Positions 16,988 through 26,263 of a stretch of DNA of 57,140 nucleotides are shown in pieces. The DNA is taken from NCBI GenBank assembly GCA_026389025.1, contig JAPLIQ010000007.1:1-57140 (forward strand). Reading direction: 5' to 3'. Each line of letters starts with the position of its first letter. Position 1 is the stretch's first letter. The translations under genes were made by a program, and so were the position numbers. The stretch is from Candidatus Babelota bacterium. GTDB taxonomy: Bacteria; Babelota; Babeliae; Babelales; Chromulinivoraceae. The notes beneath the pieces are model-generated. The model had not been told where the DNA came from, searched no databases, and saw nothing but the letters and a program-made list of their open reading frames with translations.

Positions 16988-18691
16988 TTATTTACCAAAT
17001 ATGCTTTCATACGATCGCCGTAAAGCAGCTTTCAAGTAATGTTCTGTCGTCGGTTCATTTTTCGAGTCATGTTCTGTCTGCGGTTCATGTTTCGAGTTAT
17101 GTTCTGTCTGCCACTTCTCTAAAACTTTAATTGCTGTTTCATACGTATCTTTTTCCCTGCCATATAATTTTAGATAATATTCTCGATCCCTTTCTGATCT
17201 ACGCGTATCCGCTTTGGCATATCTTATACTTTCGATGGCCTCATTAAGTTTTGTTTTAAATGTAAGAAGTAAAAATTTTATTTCATCAGGAGTTAAATCA
17301 TCTGTAATACCATTATATTTGAGTAAAAGTGCTATGTGACTTGGGTCACTATTTTTCCAAATATTTTTTAACTCACTAGAATTCTTACTTAAGTAATTAA
17401 AAACTTTTTTCGTATAGATTGGTTCTGTCCTGTCACCCGCACTTATATAATTTAACAAATGTTCTACTTCTTTATAAGACTTAGGTTTTAAGCGTGCACC
17501 TTCTTTTAATAAAAAATAAACGATTTCATAAGGATTAGCAGAAGTATTTATCGGAGAAGGAGTAAAATTGGCTTGTATGAAATAGTTAAGTAAGTCATCC
17601 AAATCTTCTTGTGCTAATGAAGCATTTTCTTGTTTCATCTTTTGAAATATCATCTTAATGTCTGCTATATGAGAAATAACAAGGTCGGTATGGCGCATCA
17701 GTGCATTTAGTTTATCTCCATAAGGAATGTCATCTTCTCTTCTGTAATAAGCCTCCCAATATTCACGTGACTGTTTATCCTTTTCAGATTCTCCCTCTCT
17801 AGCTTGTTGCTCTTTCCGTTCTCTTGCTTTTTTCTCCTCAAGAGTTTCTCTGCTCCTCTCTTCTCTTTCTCTTCTTTTTCTTTCCATCCGATCTTGTTTT
17901 TTTTGTTGTTTCATAGCCTTCTCATACTCTCTCCATTTCTCAGAAGCACTATAATTATGATCATCTTGATAAGATCTCTGTGAGTCTGAAGAATAAGAAG
18001 CTCTTGAAGACGAAGATGTCTGTGACTCAACAGTTGCTTGTTGTTTATTACTTGCTATTTCATAAGCATTCTGTAGTTCTTGCATCTTTGCAGTGCTTGT
18101 CGTACCCGCAACATCAGGATGATATTTTTTTGCTAATTTACGATATGCAGCTTTTGTATCTGCAGGACTTGCTTGCTCTGTGATGCCCAGTACTCTATGC
18201 GCCTCTTTTCGTGACATCAGTCGTGGCGCAGTTGTTCTAAACATGCCTGATGAAGAACCAGTGCCAGTAAATCTTTGACTTAGATCTCGTTTTTGAGAAG
18301 ATTTTTTTTCTGGCTGAAGCATGTGCGAATAATCATTTGCCTGTCTTATATTTTCTGCAGTCAATAACTGCTGTTGCACTGATTGTTGTGACATGAGGAG
18401 TGGCGCATATGTAGCGCTCATCTTTTGCGTTGTCCATTTCTGCTGTTGCGCTGGTTGTTGTTCTGATTTCATAAGTTCTTCTTGAGCACGGCGCATAGTT
18501 TCCGTGCTAATCTTTACTCGAGGCAGTTCTGGCGTCACTGTTGCAGTTGCTTGCTGTACCAGGCCTAATTGCGCTGCAGTTGGAATATATTGCGGTGTCG
18601 GAATTCTGGGAGCCATAGGCATGGCAACGCCAGAAAAAAGACTTAAAATACTAAGTCCCAGCATTTTTATACAGAATTTGTTACAAAACAT
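16988..18691 (-). CDS. Exported J-domain (DnaJ-like) protein
   Basis: 567 aa with an N-terminal signal peptide (hydrophobic core LGLSILSLFSGVAM), then a Gln-rich region, a J domain at about 162-218 with the Hsp70-stimulating HPD at 191-193, a very charged Arg/Glu/Lys coil (about 245-310), a helical domain, and a 10-residue repeat near the end. J domains activate Hsp70 ATPase; an exported one would meet a host Hsp70 or act in the envelope (inference). AAAGGGGAAACTTAT precedes the ATG. No Gly/Phe or zinc-finger region, so it is not a housekeeping DnaJ. Confidence 0.85.
   Translation of the reverse strand: MFCNKFCIKMLGLSILSLFSGVAMPMAPRIPTPQYIPTAAQLGLVQQATATVTPELPRVKISTETMRRAQEELMKSEQQPAQQQKWTTQKMSATYAPLLMSQQSVQQQLLTAENIRQANDYSHMLQPEKKSSQKRDLSQRFTGTGSSSGMFRTTAPRLMSRKEAHRVLGITEQASPADTKAAYRKLAKKYHPDVAGTTSTAKMQELQNAYEIASNKQQATVESQTSSSSRASYSSDSQRSYQDDHNYSASEKWREYEKAMKQQKKQDRMERKRREREERSRETLEEKKARERKEQQAREGESEKDKQSREYWEAYYRREDDIPYGDKLNALMRHTDLVISHIADIKMIFQKMKQENASLAQEDLDDLLNYFIQANFTPSPINTSANPYEIVYFLLKEGARLKPKSYKEVEHLLNYISAGDRTEPIYTKKVFNYLSKNSSELKNIWKNSDPSHIALLLKYNGITDDLTPDEIKFLLLTFKTKLNEAIESIRYAKADTRRSERDREYYLKLYGREKDTYETAIKVLEKWQTEHNSKHEPQTEHDSKNEPTTEHYLKAALRRSYESIFGK
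17041..17113. repeat. 30-bp tandem repeat in J-domain gene
   Basis: About 2.4 copies of a 30-bp unit starting GTTCTGTC, in frame, giving the repeated peptide (T)EH(N/D)SK(H/N)EPQ near the C-terminus. Confidence 0.8.
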
Positions 18692-18736
18692 ATAAGTTTC
18701 CCCTTTAGAATTATGTAAGATATTGTAAGGATATCG

Positions 18737-18767
18737 CTTTAAACTTTAGAAAATCAATAGTTTAAAG
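18737..18767. repeat. Inverted repeat upstream of J-domain gene
   Basis: CTTTAAACT / AGTTTAAAG with a 13-nt spacer, 46 nt before the start at 18691. It could be an operator; nothing else supports this. Confidence 0.3.
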
Positions 18768-18778
18768 TTCTTTAAGTT

Positions 18779-18810
18779 GGCATTACTTTGGTTTTGTAAA
18801 TAAGGAATGG
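18779..18810. repeat. 32-bp direct repeat, distal copy
   Basis: Perfect copy of 16784-16815. The rest of the 336-nt gap 18692-19027 shows only the inverted repeat at 18737 and AT-rich sequence. Confidence 0.85.
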
Positions 18811-19027
18811 ATCAAGTTTTTATATTATCTATTTTACGATCTAAACAACCAACCGCCACTCGTCAAATTATTTGCTTTTGTCATCTCGCGACAATTCTGC
18901 CTGAATTAATATAGCGATAATTGCTTAATACTCTTGAATTTTTGATTTGGCAATTGTTACTATTGATACAAGTTGCCTGGGATGCATGTTCGTGGATCCT
19001 TAGGTAAGTCTAAAAATGGGGGGTTTT

Positions 19028-20272
19028 ATGAGGTTTTCAATTGTTGCGACCAGTTTTTTAATGTTTGTTCTTTTCTTAACGCATGTTGTTTGTTTTACTC
19101 ACGCAGCGTGTCCAACGCCAGTTCCTGTTCAGTACTCTAACGTTAAACCAGGAAAGATCGTTGCTGCATACTTTGCCAGTTGGGATAAGTATGGTCAGTA
19201 TAAAGTTTCTGATATTGAACCGATTGCAAAAACGCTGACTCACATATTGTATGCATTTGCAAAACCAAACCCAAGCACAGGGCTATGCGAGCTGCTTGAC
19301 CCTTGGGCAGACGTTGGGGCTAATTTTGAGCATCGAAAAAAAGTTGGCGGACACTTTGGTGAGCTGCTACAACTTAAACAAAAACATCCACATTTAAAGA
19401 TTCTTTTGTCTGTTGGAGGCGGATCTCATAGTAAATATTTACCTGAAATTTCTAGGGGCGGCATGACCAAGCAGTTTGTGAAATCTGCCGTAAAGCTGCT
19501 TGATGAGTATGAATACAATTTTAATCATTCTGGTGATGGACTGCAAAAGCAGCATTCTTTTGTCTATTCAGAACTATTTGATGGTATTGATTTAGACTGG
19601 GAGTGGCCAGGAAGCAAGGTTTCAAGTGACATGGTTGTGGCGTATCATGACATGGTTGCGTTGTTTAAAAAAGAATTAAATAAGAGGTCTAAGCGTCTAG
19701 GTAAAAAATCGATATTTACCTGCGCTGTTCAAGTGCATCCAAACATTATTGAAGATTTAAAGTTGGGACTTATTGCTCAGCATGTCGATTGGTTTAATGT
19801 GATGGCATATGACTTTGGTGGAGCAAGTGCGCCAAGCGTAAGTCTTAACGCTCCGATTTGTAACCAATGGTCACGCTACAGCATTGATGGATCAATAAAT
19901 GCTTTAATCGATTCAGGAGTGTCTCCAGAAAGGTTAGTGCTTGGAATTCCTTTGTACGGTCATGTGTTTGATAAAACTCAAGAAAAAATAGGATCACTTT
20001 TTGAGCGGACTGAAAAAACCGGTCCTTTGCGCTATGAAAAAATTAAGGATTTATACATCGACAATCCAGCGTGCAACACCAAGTGGCATAAAAAGTCTCA
20101 CGTTCCGTATGTCTATTGCCCTGATGATGGCATTTTTGTGAGTTACGACGATGAGCGTTCTGTGAAGGCTAAGGTTGACTACGGGAAGCAAAAACTACTT
20201 CAAGGGGTCGTGTTCTGGAGGCTTTCTGGAGATGATAAGAAGAATAGCTTGGTCAAAGCAGCTTCAAGATAA
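19028..20272 (+). CDS. Secreted GH18 chitinase-like glycosidase
   Basis: 414 aa from the ATG at 19028, preferred because a G run lies 5 nt upstream (19016 would put the ribosome site inside the gene). A signal peptide (VATSFLMFVLFLTHVVCF) precedes a TIM-barrel with the GH18 signatures LLSVGGG and DGIDLDWEW. The latter is the DxxDxDxE catalytic motif, whose last Glu is the acid and whose neighbouring Asp aids substrate-assisted catalysis. The later MAYDFGG matches the family's M-x-Y-D. Substrate is probably chitin or another N-acetylglucosamine polymer. No chitin-binding module is seen. Confidence 0.93.
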   Translation: MRFSIVATSFLMFVLFLTHVVCFTHAACPTPVPVQYSNVKPGKIVAAYFASWDKYGQYKVSDIEPIAKTLTHILYAFAKPNPSTGLCELLDPWADVGANFEHRKKVGGHFGELLQLKQKHPHLKILLSVGGGSHSKYLPEISRGGMTKQFVKSAVKLLDEYEYNFNHSGDGLQKQHSFVYSELFDGIDLDWEWPGSKVSSDMVVAYHDMVALFKKELNKRSKRLGKKSIFTCAVQVHPNIIEDLKLGLIAQHVDWFNVMAYDFGGASAPSVSLNAPICNQWSRYSIDGSINALIDSGVSPERLVLGIPLYGHVFDKTQEKIGSLFERTEKTGPLRYEKIKDLYIDNPACNTKWHKKSHVPYVYCPDDGIFVSYDDERSVKAKVDYGKQKLLQGVVFWRLSGDDKKNSLVKAASR

Positions 20273-20365
20273 ACATAAAGTTTGGACAAACTATTGCTTT
20301 GCTGCAGGCGCTTTTGATACGTTATCTTCATAGGGGAAATGGTAATTTATTTAATAGGGGACTTT

Positions 20366-21325
20366 ATGAATAGAAAAATAGTTTTAGTAGCTTGGGCGCT
20401 GTGTAGTGTTCAAGCGTTTGGGATGATTAGAAGAAGTGCTGGCGCTCCAGCAGCAGCTGGCAGTGCGGCACTCTCTAGCGTTCATTTGCCATGGATGAGA
20501 TCAGCTTCTGCCATGAATACAACTGCAACAGCAACACCTTTGCTGCTGTCATCTGAAGCTGCTACGACAGATGCCCCAGGTTATTCTGGCTTGTCTGCTA
20601 TGCTCTGGGGACAAGATAGTTCATCGCGTTTCACCATGCCGAAATTTAACAAACGAGCGTTTATAGCTCCTGTAGTTCTTGGTGGCGTTGAGGCTTATCA
20701 TTATTACAACGATCAAATAAGGGATGAAAAGTTAACAAAAGAGCAAGCTAAGGTTGCGATGATGGAAGAAAAATTAGCAAAAGAGCAAGCAATGGCTGCT
20801 TGGTTGTCTAATGAGCTTCAAAAACAAAAACAAGAAGCAAAAAAAGGCTTTAACGAAATTGAAGCTATATTTGAACAGACGCCTAATGATAAAATAATTC
20901 CTAATGTGTTGAGTGCATATGACACATGGATTTCCAAGCTTCACCGTGGAGAATTAAATGAAGAGTTTCGAATGGCTCTTGGTCAATATATTTTTGCCAG
21001 AGAAGGAATGTTTGATAGAAAATGGAATGCGTTAAAGTATGTGTACATGAGTAAAAATGATATTCGTATGCGAGATGCGGACAAGTTAGAGATGGATAAT
21101 GAATTTACAAAGATGAGCCAAGTTTTGGATAATGTTACAGATGGTACGCCTTTTGTAAATAACCAGGTTTTAACGAAGTTTGTAAATAACCAGGATTTAG
21201 CGGAGTATTTAAAATCTATGAAAAAAGACGTATTGCGCGATAAAGTTGAACAAGCTTGGTGGCTTAACACATTGAGTATGCCAGCTGGAGCGGTTGATAA
21301 GTGGTTGGTGAGAAGAAACGCTTAA
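20366..21325 (+). CDS. Secreted coiled-coil protein of unknown function
   Basis: 319 aa from the ATG at 20366 (AGGGGACTTT upstream). Signal peptide (MNRKIVLVAWALCSVQAFG), an Ala/Ser/Thr-rich low-complexity region, a short hydrophobic segment (AFIAPVVLGGVEAY), a coiled coil with repeated KLxKEQAxxAxM, and a helical domain. A 27-bp unit is duplicated at 21152-21198, giving FVNNQVLTK-FVNNQDLAE. No family recognised. Confidence 0.8.
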   Translation: MNRKIVLVAWALCSVQAFGMIRRSAGAPAAAGSAALSSVHLPWMRSASAMNTTATATPLLLSSEAATTDAPGYSGLSAMLWGQDSSSRFTMPKFNKRAFIAPVVLGGVEAYHYYNDQIRDEKLTKEQAKVAMMEEKLAKEQAMAAWLSNELQKQKQEAKKGFNEIEAIFEQTPNDKIIPNVLSAYDTWISKLHRGELNEEFRMALGQYIFAREGMFDRKWNALKYVYMSKNDIRMRDADKLEMDNEFTKMSQVLDNVTDGTPFVNNQVLTKFVNNQDLAEYLKSMKKDVLRDKVEQAWWLNTLSMPAGAVDKWLVRRNA

Positions 21326-21403
21326 GATAAATTTTAAAAGCGTCGTACTCGACGTCCTCGTACTTGATACGGGGACCCAGCATTAAAAAGCCCTTTAATG
21401 ATG

Positions 21404-21434
21404 ACCCGGACTTTATGAGTTCGGGTTATTTTTT
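21404..21434 (+). terminator. Terminator before gyrA
   Basis: ACCCGGAC (21404-21411) pairs with GTTCGGGT (21419-21426) and is followed by a T-rich tail. Just upstream, 21349-21391 is a member of the GGGGACCCAGCA-type repeat family. Confidence 0.75.
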
Positions 21435-21584
21435 GTTCAAAACTATATAGCTGATAGCTTCGTCTGTCCTTGTGGTTTTTGTCTGCTTGTAGTATCCTTC
21501 TAGGTATAGATCTTTATGTTATTGACAAGAAAATACTACCCATAGTAGATTAAACAAAATTGAATGTTTTCAAAGAGGATTGCA

Positions 21585-24077
21585 ATGAGTTCTGATACGA
21601 ATCAAGAAAATAAAAAGCCTGAAACTTCCCCGATTTTAATTGAAGATGAGTTAAAATCATCGTTTCTTGATTATGCAATGTCTGTTGTGGTATCAAGGGC
21701 AATTCCCGATGTTCGTGATGGTTTAAAACCCGTTCACCGTCGCGTAGTCTACACGATGCACAGCCTAGGTTTCGTCCACAATAAATCGTATCACAAGTCA
21801 GTGCGCGTTGTGGGTGAAGTGCTCGGACGTTTCCATCCACACGGTGACCAAGCGGTGTACAACACCATGGTTGGTATGGTTCAAGATTTTTCAAAAAGAT
21901 ATCCACTTTTAGATGGTCAAGGGAACTGGGGTTCTGTTGATGGTGATAATGCAGCGGCAATGCGTTATACCGAAGTAAAAATGGAAAAAATTTGTTCTGA
22001 GCTTCTTGCCGACATTTCAAAAGAAACAGTTGATTTCGTTCCAAACTTTGACGAATCAACCATTGAACCGATCTTACTTCCAACAAAATTCCCAAACCTT
22101 TTAGTCAATGGTACTGCAGGTATTGCAGTTGGTATGGCTACATCGATTCCTCCTCATAACCTTAGTGAGGTAATTGATGGTTGCCTGGCAATTTTAAAAA
22201 ATAAAAATTTAACTGATGACGAATTATTTCGTTTGATTCCTGCTCCAGATTTTCCAACAGGCGGTATCATTTGTGGTCGCGCAGGAATTGTAAAAGCATA
22301 TCAAACTGGCCGTGGCAGCTTGGTGCTTCGCGGTGTAGTTGCAGAAGAAGAAGGTAAAAAAGGTACACAGCTTGTCATTACCGAATTACCGTATCAAGTT
22401 AATAAGTCTGAATTAATCATTAAGATCGCTGATCTAGTCAAAGATAAAATCATCGAAGGTATTTCAAACATTCGTGATGAGTCTGACAAAAAAGGTATGC
22501 GTTTGGTCATTGAGCTCAAAAAGGGCGATATTCCAAGCGTTACATTAAATCAGCTGTATAAACATACATCGCTTCAAACAACAGTATCTTTCTTGATGTT
22601 GGCACTTCTTGATAACAAACCGATTGTATTCTCTTTACGTCGTATCATCGATGAATTCTTAGTTCATCGTCGTACGATTATCATGAGACGTACTGAGTAT
22701 GATTTGAAAAAAGCTCAAGCACGTGAACACATCCTGGTAGGGCTTTTAATTGCGCTTGATAACATTGATAAAGTTATTGAACTTTTAAAACTTTCAAAAT
22801 CAGCACAAGAAGCAATTGAAAAATTAAATGATGTTTACATGTTGTCTTTAGAACAAGCTAAAGCAATTTTAGAAATGAGACTTCAGCGTTTGACGGGTCT
22901 TGAGCAAGAAAAATTACATGAAGAAACAAAAGAATTAAAAACTCTCATTGCTCAGTTGCAAATCCTTTTACAAGACATAGCAGTTCTTGATAAAGAAATA
23001 GCTAGAGAACTTGTTGAGCTTAAAGAGCAATATGGTGATAAGCGTCGAACCAGAATAGAAGGTCCGATCGATTTACTTTCTGATCTTGATTTAGTTCCAG
23101 AAGAAGATGTGGTTGTTACCTTAACTCGTAAAGGTTACATCAAGCGCGTTACACTTAAAACATACGAAGTTCAGCATCGTGGTGGAAAAGGCAAAATGGG
23201 TATGGCATCACTCGATGATTTCGATGATATCGTACAAGATTTGTTTGTAACGACAACTCATGGCGACTTGCTCTTCTTTAGTAATTTTGGACGTGTGTAT
23301 TGCATGAAGGTGTATGAAATACCAGAAGGTTCACGAATATCCAAAGGTCGTGCGTTGGTAAATCTATTGCCTCTTCAAGAAGGTGAATACGTTGTCAAAT
23401 TACTTGATTCTGGTGACATTGCAGATAAATATGTCGTGATGGTAACTCGTGATGGAAGCGTTAAGCGTACACTCGGTGATCATTTCACTAAAATTCGTTG
23501 TACCGGAATTAGAGCATTAACCTTGAACGAAGGTGACGAGCTTGTATTCTGTGCAGTGTGTAGCGAAGATAATTCAATTGTGATCGCAACTAAACTAGGT
23601 CAAGGTATTCGCTTTAAAGCATCAGAAGTGCGTAGCATGGGACGTCAGGCTGCAGGTGTACGCGGTATTCGCATACGCAAAGATGATGCAGTTGTTGGTA
23701 TGGAAGTTATTAGCGATGATCGCGATATCTTGTTTGCAACAGCCCGTGGCTATGGTAAACGAACTAAGATTGAAGATTTCCGTGTAGCGCATCGTGGTGG
23801 AGTTGGTGTTAGAACTATTCCAACTGGCACTCGTAACGGTGATGTGATCGGCTTGGTACACGTGAGCGATGATTCTGAAATCTTGTTGATTGATAAAGCT
23901 GGAAAAATTATCAGAATTTCTCCAAAAGAAGTTCGCACTATGGGCCGCCAAGCTCAAGGTGTTCGATTAATCCGTCTTGACGATTCGCAAGAGCTTTCAT
24001 CTGTCGTTGCCTTTACCGGTATGCCAACTGAAGAGTCAGGCAGCGTAGAGATTGATCAGGAATCTGACAAAGAATAA
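21585..24077 (+). CDS. gyrA: DNA gyrase subunit A
   Basis: Catalytic strand-passage subunit that introduces negative supercoils together with GyrB. The active-site tyrosine is Y128 in AAAMRYTE. A GyrA-box-like QHRGGKG near residue 530 and six-bladed C-terminal repeats mark gyrase rather than topoisomerase IV. 830 aa from the ATG at 21585 (AGAGGATTGCA upstream). In the quinolone region, E. coli Ser83 and Asp87 correspond to Gln89 and Asn93 (HPHGDQAVYN). gyrB is not adjacent. Confidence 0.96.
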   Translation: MSSDTNQENKKPETSPILIEDELKSSFLDYAMSVVVSRAIPDVRDGLKPVHRRVVYTMHSLGFVHNKSYHKSVRVVGEVLGRFHPHGDQAVYNTMVGMVQDFSKRYPLLDGQGNWGSVDGDNAAAMRYTEVKMEKICSELLADISKETVDFVPNFDESTIEPILLPTKFPNLLVNGTAGIAVGMATSIPPHNLSEVIDGCLAILKNKNLTDDELFRLIPAPDFPTGGIICGRAGIVKAYQTGRGSLVLRGVVAEEEGKKGTQLVITELPYQVNKSELIIKIADLVKDKIIEGISNIRDESDKKGMRLVIELKKGDIPSVTLNQLYKHTSLQTTVSFLMLALLDNKPIVFSLRRIIDEFLVHRRTIIMRRTEYDLKKAQAREHILVGLLIALDNIDKVIELLKLSKSAQEAIEKLNDVYMLSLEQAKAILEMRLQRLTGLEQEKLHEETKELKTLIAQLQILLQDIAVLDKEIARELVELKEQYGDKRRTRIEGPIDLLSDLDLVPEEDVVVTLTRKGYIKRVTLKTYEVQHRGGKGKMGMASLDDFDDIVQDLFVTTTHGDLLFFSNFGRVYCMKVYEIPEGSRISKGRALVNLLPLQEGEYVVKLLDSGDIADKYVVMVTRDGSVKRTLGDHFTKIRCTGIRALTLNEGDELVFCAVCSEDNSIVIATKLGQGIRFKASEVRSMGRQAAGVRGIRIRKDDAVVGMEVISDDRDILFATARGYGKRTKIEDFRVAHRGGVGVRTIPTGTRNGDVIGLVHVSDDSEILLIDKAGKIIRISPKEVRTMGRQAQGVRLIRLDDSQELSSVVAFTGMPTEESGSVEIDQESDKE

Positions 24078-24096
24078 TTGATTTTAAATATATATA

Positions 24097-24135
24097 AAAA
24101 AGGTAGCAGGTGTAAAAACTTGCTACCTTTTTCGT
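24097..24135 (+). terminator. Terminator of gyrA
   Basis: AAAAGGTAGCA pairs with TGCTACCTTTT across a short A-rich loop, 20 nt beyond the gyrA stop. Confidence 0.85.
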
Positions 24136-24161
24136 TTTAGCACCTCGGAAAAAGAATAATT

Positions 24162-25361
24162 ATGAGTACGCAGCATCCCATTTTACATCTATCACTTATC
24201 GAAAATCTGTATCCAAAATTTGTGCAGCAGTTGATTGAAAAAATAACTTTAGAAAAGCTGCCAGAGATTTATACATACTCGGCTCAAGATTTTATAGACC
24301 TTGGCTTTCCCCAAGACAAAACACCGTTGCTTGTCGCTGGGCTTAAAGATATGGCACGTTTGCACAAAGAATTAGAACTTGTACAGCAACATAACGTTTC
24401 CGTCCTTACCATGCACTGTCCTGAGTACCCAGCTCTCTTAAAACAGATTGACGTCTCTCCTTTGGTTTTATATTGCCAAGGCGACATACGTCTTTTTGAA
24501 AATGAAAAAACGATCGCTTGCGTGGGCGCGCGCAAAGCTCATAGATACGTGCAGGATGCTTTAATGATGCTGGTGGTGCCAATGATTGAAGATGATTGGG
24601 TCGTTGTCAGTGGTGGAGCTGCTGGTGCTGATACCTACGCGCATCAAATAGCGCTTGATCATAAAAGCAAAACGATTGTGGTGGTTGGTTCTGGACTCTG
24701 TCATGTGTATCCTCCCCAAAATAGAACCTTGTTTGAAAATGTTGTGTACGATGGTGGTTTGATTGTCAGTTGTTTTCCGATGAATATGGCTTCGTTTCCT
24801 TACAACTTTCCCATTCGTAATCGAATAATATCTGGACTGTCCAAAGGTTGCTTAGTGCTTCAGGCTGCAAGTAAAAGTGGAGCTTTAATCACTGCGCAGT
24901 TTGCCTTAGAGCAAGGGCGTGAAGTATTTGCAGTGCCTGGATCAATCTTTGATCCGCTGAGTGCTGGGTGTCATGATTTAATCCAACAAGGCGCCAAATT
25001 GGTAACGTGTACCCAAGATATTTTAGAAGAACTGTCGTATCCTGGAAAAGTTGCTCAAGTTCAAATGAAGATTTTGGCTGACTCTGAAAACAAGAAACAG
25101 CCAGCTGAGAAAAGTGACGATACATCCTCATCCTTGCGCAAGCGAGGATCCAGCAATAAAAACTCATCTGCTTCCTCCGACCTCTCTAACTTTGATGATG
25201 TTGAGCTATCTATCTTGCATTACACCGTCACGCCGGTAACTGCGGAGTTGTTGCTTTCAAAGGTTGGGGTAAGTCTTGATGTTTTACAATCAAAACTGTT
25301 TAGCCTGAGCCTTGATGGTAAAATTTGTCAGGATACCATTGGGTTATGGAAACGGGTTTGA
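24162..25361 (+). CDS. dprA: DNA-processing protein DprA
   Basis: Loads RecA on incoming single-stranded DNA in natural transformation. An N-terminal helical region is followed by the Rossmann-like DprA domain with VGARKAH, VSGGAAGADTYAH, GSGLCHVYPPQN, FPIRNRIISGLS and QGREVFAVPGS, then a linker and a C-terminal winged-helix-like domain (VELSILHYTVTPVTAELLL). The linker at residues 322-332 (SSSLRKRGSSN) is encoded by a palindromic repeat (25126-25157). Length 399 aa is slightly above usual. Ribosome site weak. Confidence 0.93.
   Translation: MSTQHPILHLSLIENLYPKFVQQLIEKITLEKLPEIYTYSAQDFIDLGFPQDKTPLLVAGLKDMARLHKELELVQQHNVSVLTMHCPEYPALLKQIDVSPLVLYCQGDIRLFENEKTIACVGARKAHRYVQDALMMLVVPMIEDDWVVVSGGAAGADTYAHQIALDHKSKTIVVVGSGLCHVYPPQNRTLFENVVYDGGLIVSCFPMNMASFPYNFPIRNRIISGLSKGCLVLQAASKSGALITAQFALEQGREVFAVPGSIFDPLSAGCHDLIQQGAKLVTCTQDILEELSYPGKVAQVQMKILADSENKKQPAEKSDDTSSSLRKRGSSNKNSSASSDLSNFDDVELSILHYTVTPVTAELLLSKVGVSLDVLQSKLFSLSLDGKICQDTIGLWKRV
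25126..25157. repeat. GGATCCAGCA-family repeat inside dprA
   Basis: TCATCCTTGCGCAAGCGAGG then ATCCAGCAAT, aligned with the intergenic copies at 52695-52730 and 53104-53137 (inverted). CTTGCGCAAG at 25133-25142 is a perfect palindrome. The dprA frame is kept. Confidence 0.75.
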
Positions 25362-25366
25362 TGAAG

Positions 25367-25400
25367 CGCGCCACGGCTTAAAAGCCGTGAAATAGCGCGC
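25367..25400. repeat. GC-rich palindrome after dprA
   Basis: GCGCG...CGCGC outer arms around CACGGCTT/AAGCCGTG. It could end dprA transcription but has no T run; it resembles the palindromes in other gaps. The rest up to 25622 has short CTACGTA/TTTACTTCGTA repeats and no gene. Confidence 0.5.
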
Positions 25401-25622
25401 GTAATTCTTCGTAGCTACCTTACTACGTAGTTCTCTTACTGCGTATTCACTTTGTTCATTTACTTCGTAAGATCATTTACTTCGTAACGTTCTACTTGCC
25501 GTTGCTTGCTCAGACTTAAAAGCCATGGGCTTTTTTGGCGAAGTAGAATAAATTCTTGAAATTATGACCGCATTTTTGGTACGGTTTTTTTGAAATATAC
25601 GATTTTTGATTTGGGGAGTAAG

Positions 25623-26078
25623 ATGAAAATTTCAAAAATGTTTAGCTTGGTTTTCCTAACTGTTTGTTTGCATAAAAGTCTTGCTGCAGACCTTGTCGAA
25701 ATGCCACTGATTTCTGCTCAGGATCTTAAAAATGAGATGCAAGACGGTGACGTAAGCATTAGGCGAAAATCCTACAGAAACCCAAATCTGCTCGTCATCA
25801 ATGTTTTGTCCCCGTCGATTTGCTCAGATTGCCATATTCCTGGATCAATAAATGTTCCTCTTCATAAATTAACCAAAAAATCTCAAGATTGGCGCAAGGA
25901 TGCTAACATTGTACTTCATTGTGCCAGTTTGCATTGTCCTTTAAGTCGGTATGCTTTTGAGATGCTTTACAAGCTCGGGTTTACCCGGGTTCGGGTATTT
26001 GATGGTGGCCTGAAAGAATGGACAACGGAAAAGCTTCCACGAATTGGACGTTGTAGCGCTGGGTACCTACATTATTAG
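25623..26078 (+). CDS. Exported rhodanese-like protein
   Basis: 151 aa from the ATG at 25623 (GGGGAGTAAG upstream). A signal peptide (ISKMFSLVFLTVCLHKSLAA) precedes one rhodanese domain with VINVLSP, HIPGSINVPL and the loop C100-ASLHC105-PLSR, then GGLKEW. It is the exported paralogue of 8547-8921 and keeps both loop cysteines. Possible periplasmic sulfur or thiol chemistry; substrate unknown. Confidence 0.85.
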   Translation: MKISKMFSLVFLTVCLHKSLAADLVEMPLISAQDLKNEMQDGDVSIRRKSYRNPNLLVINVLSPSICSDCHIPGSINVPLHKLTKKSQDWRKDANIVLHCASLHCPLSRYAFEMLYKLGFTRVRVFDGGLKEWTTEKLPRIGRCSAGYLHY

Positions 26079-26263
26079 GCCTTGATTCACGAAAAAATCG
26101 TACTTTTAACAATGCCGAAATCGGTCAACTTTCGACTAAAGCCATCAGCTACGCAGAAACTTTTGCTTTTTGGCTCGTATTTTTGTATATTGTTCCTATG
26201 ATATTGAAGCAATTTCATTGGAATCTTTAAAATTTAAACGTCTTAAAAAATCAGGAATACAAC

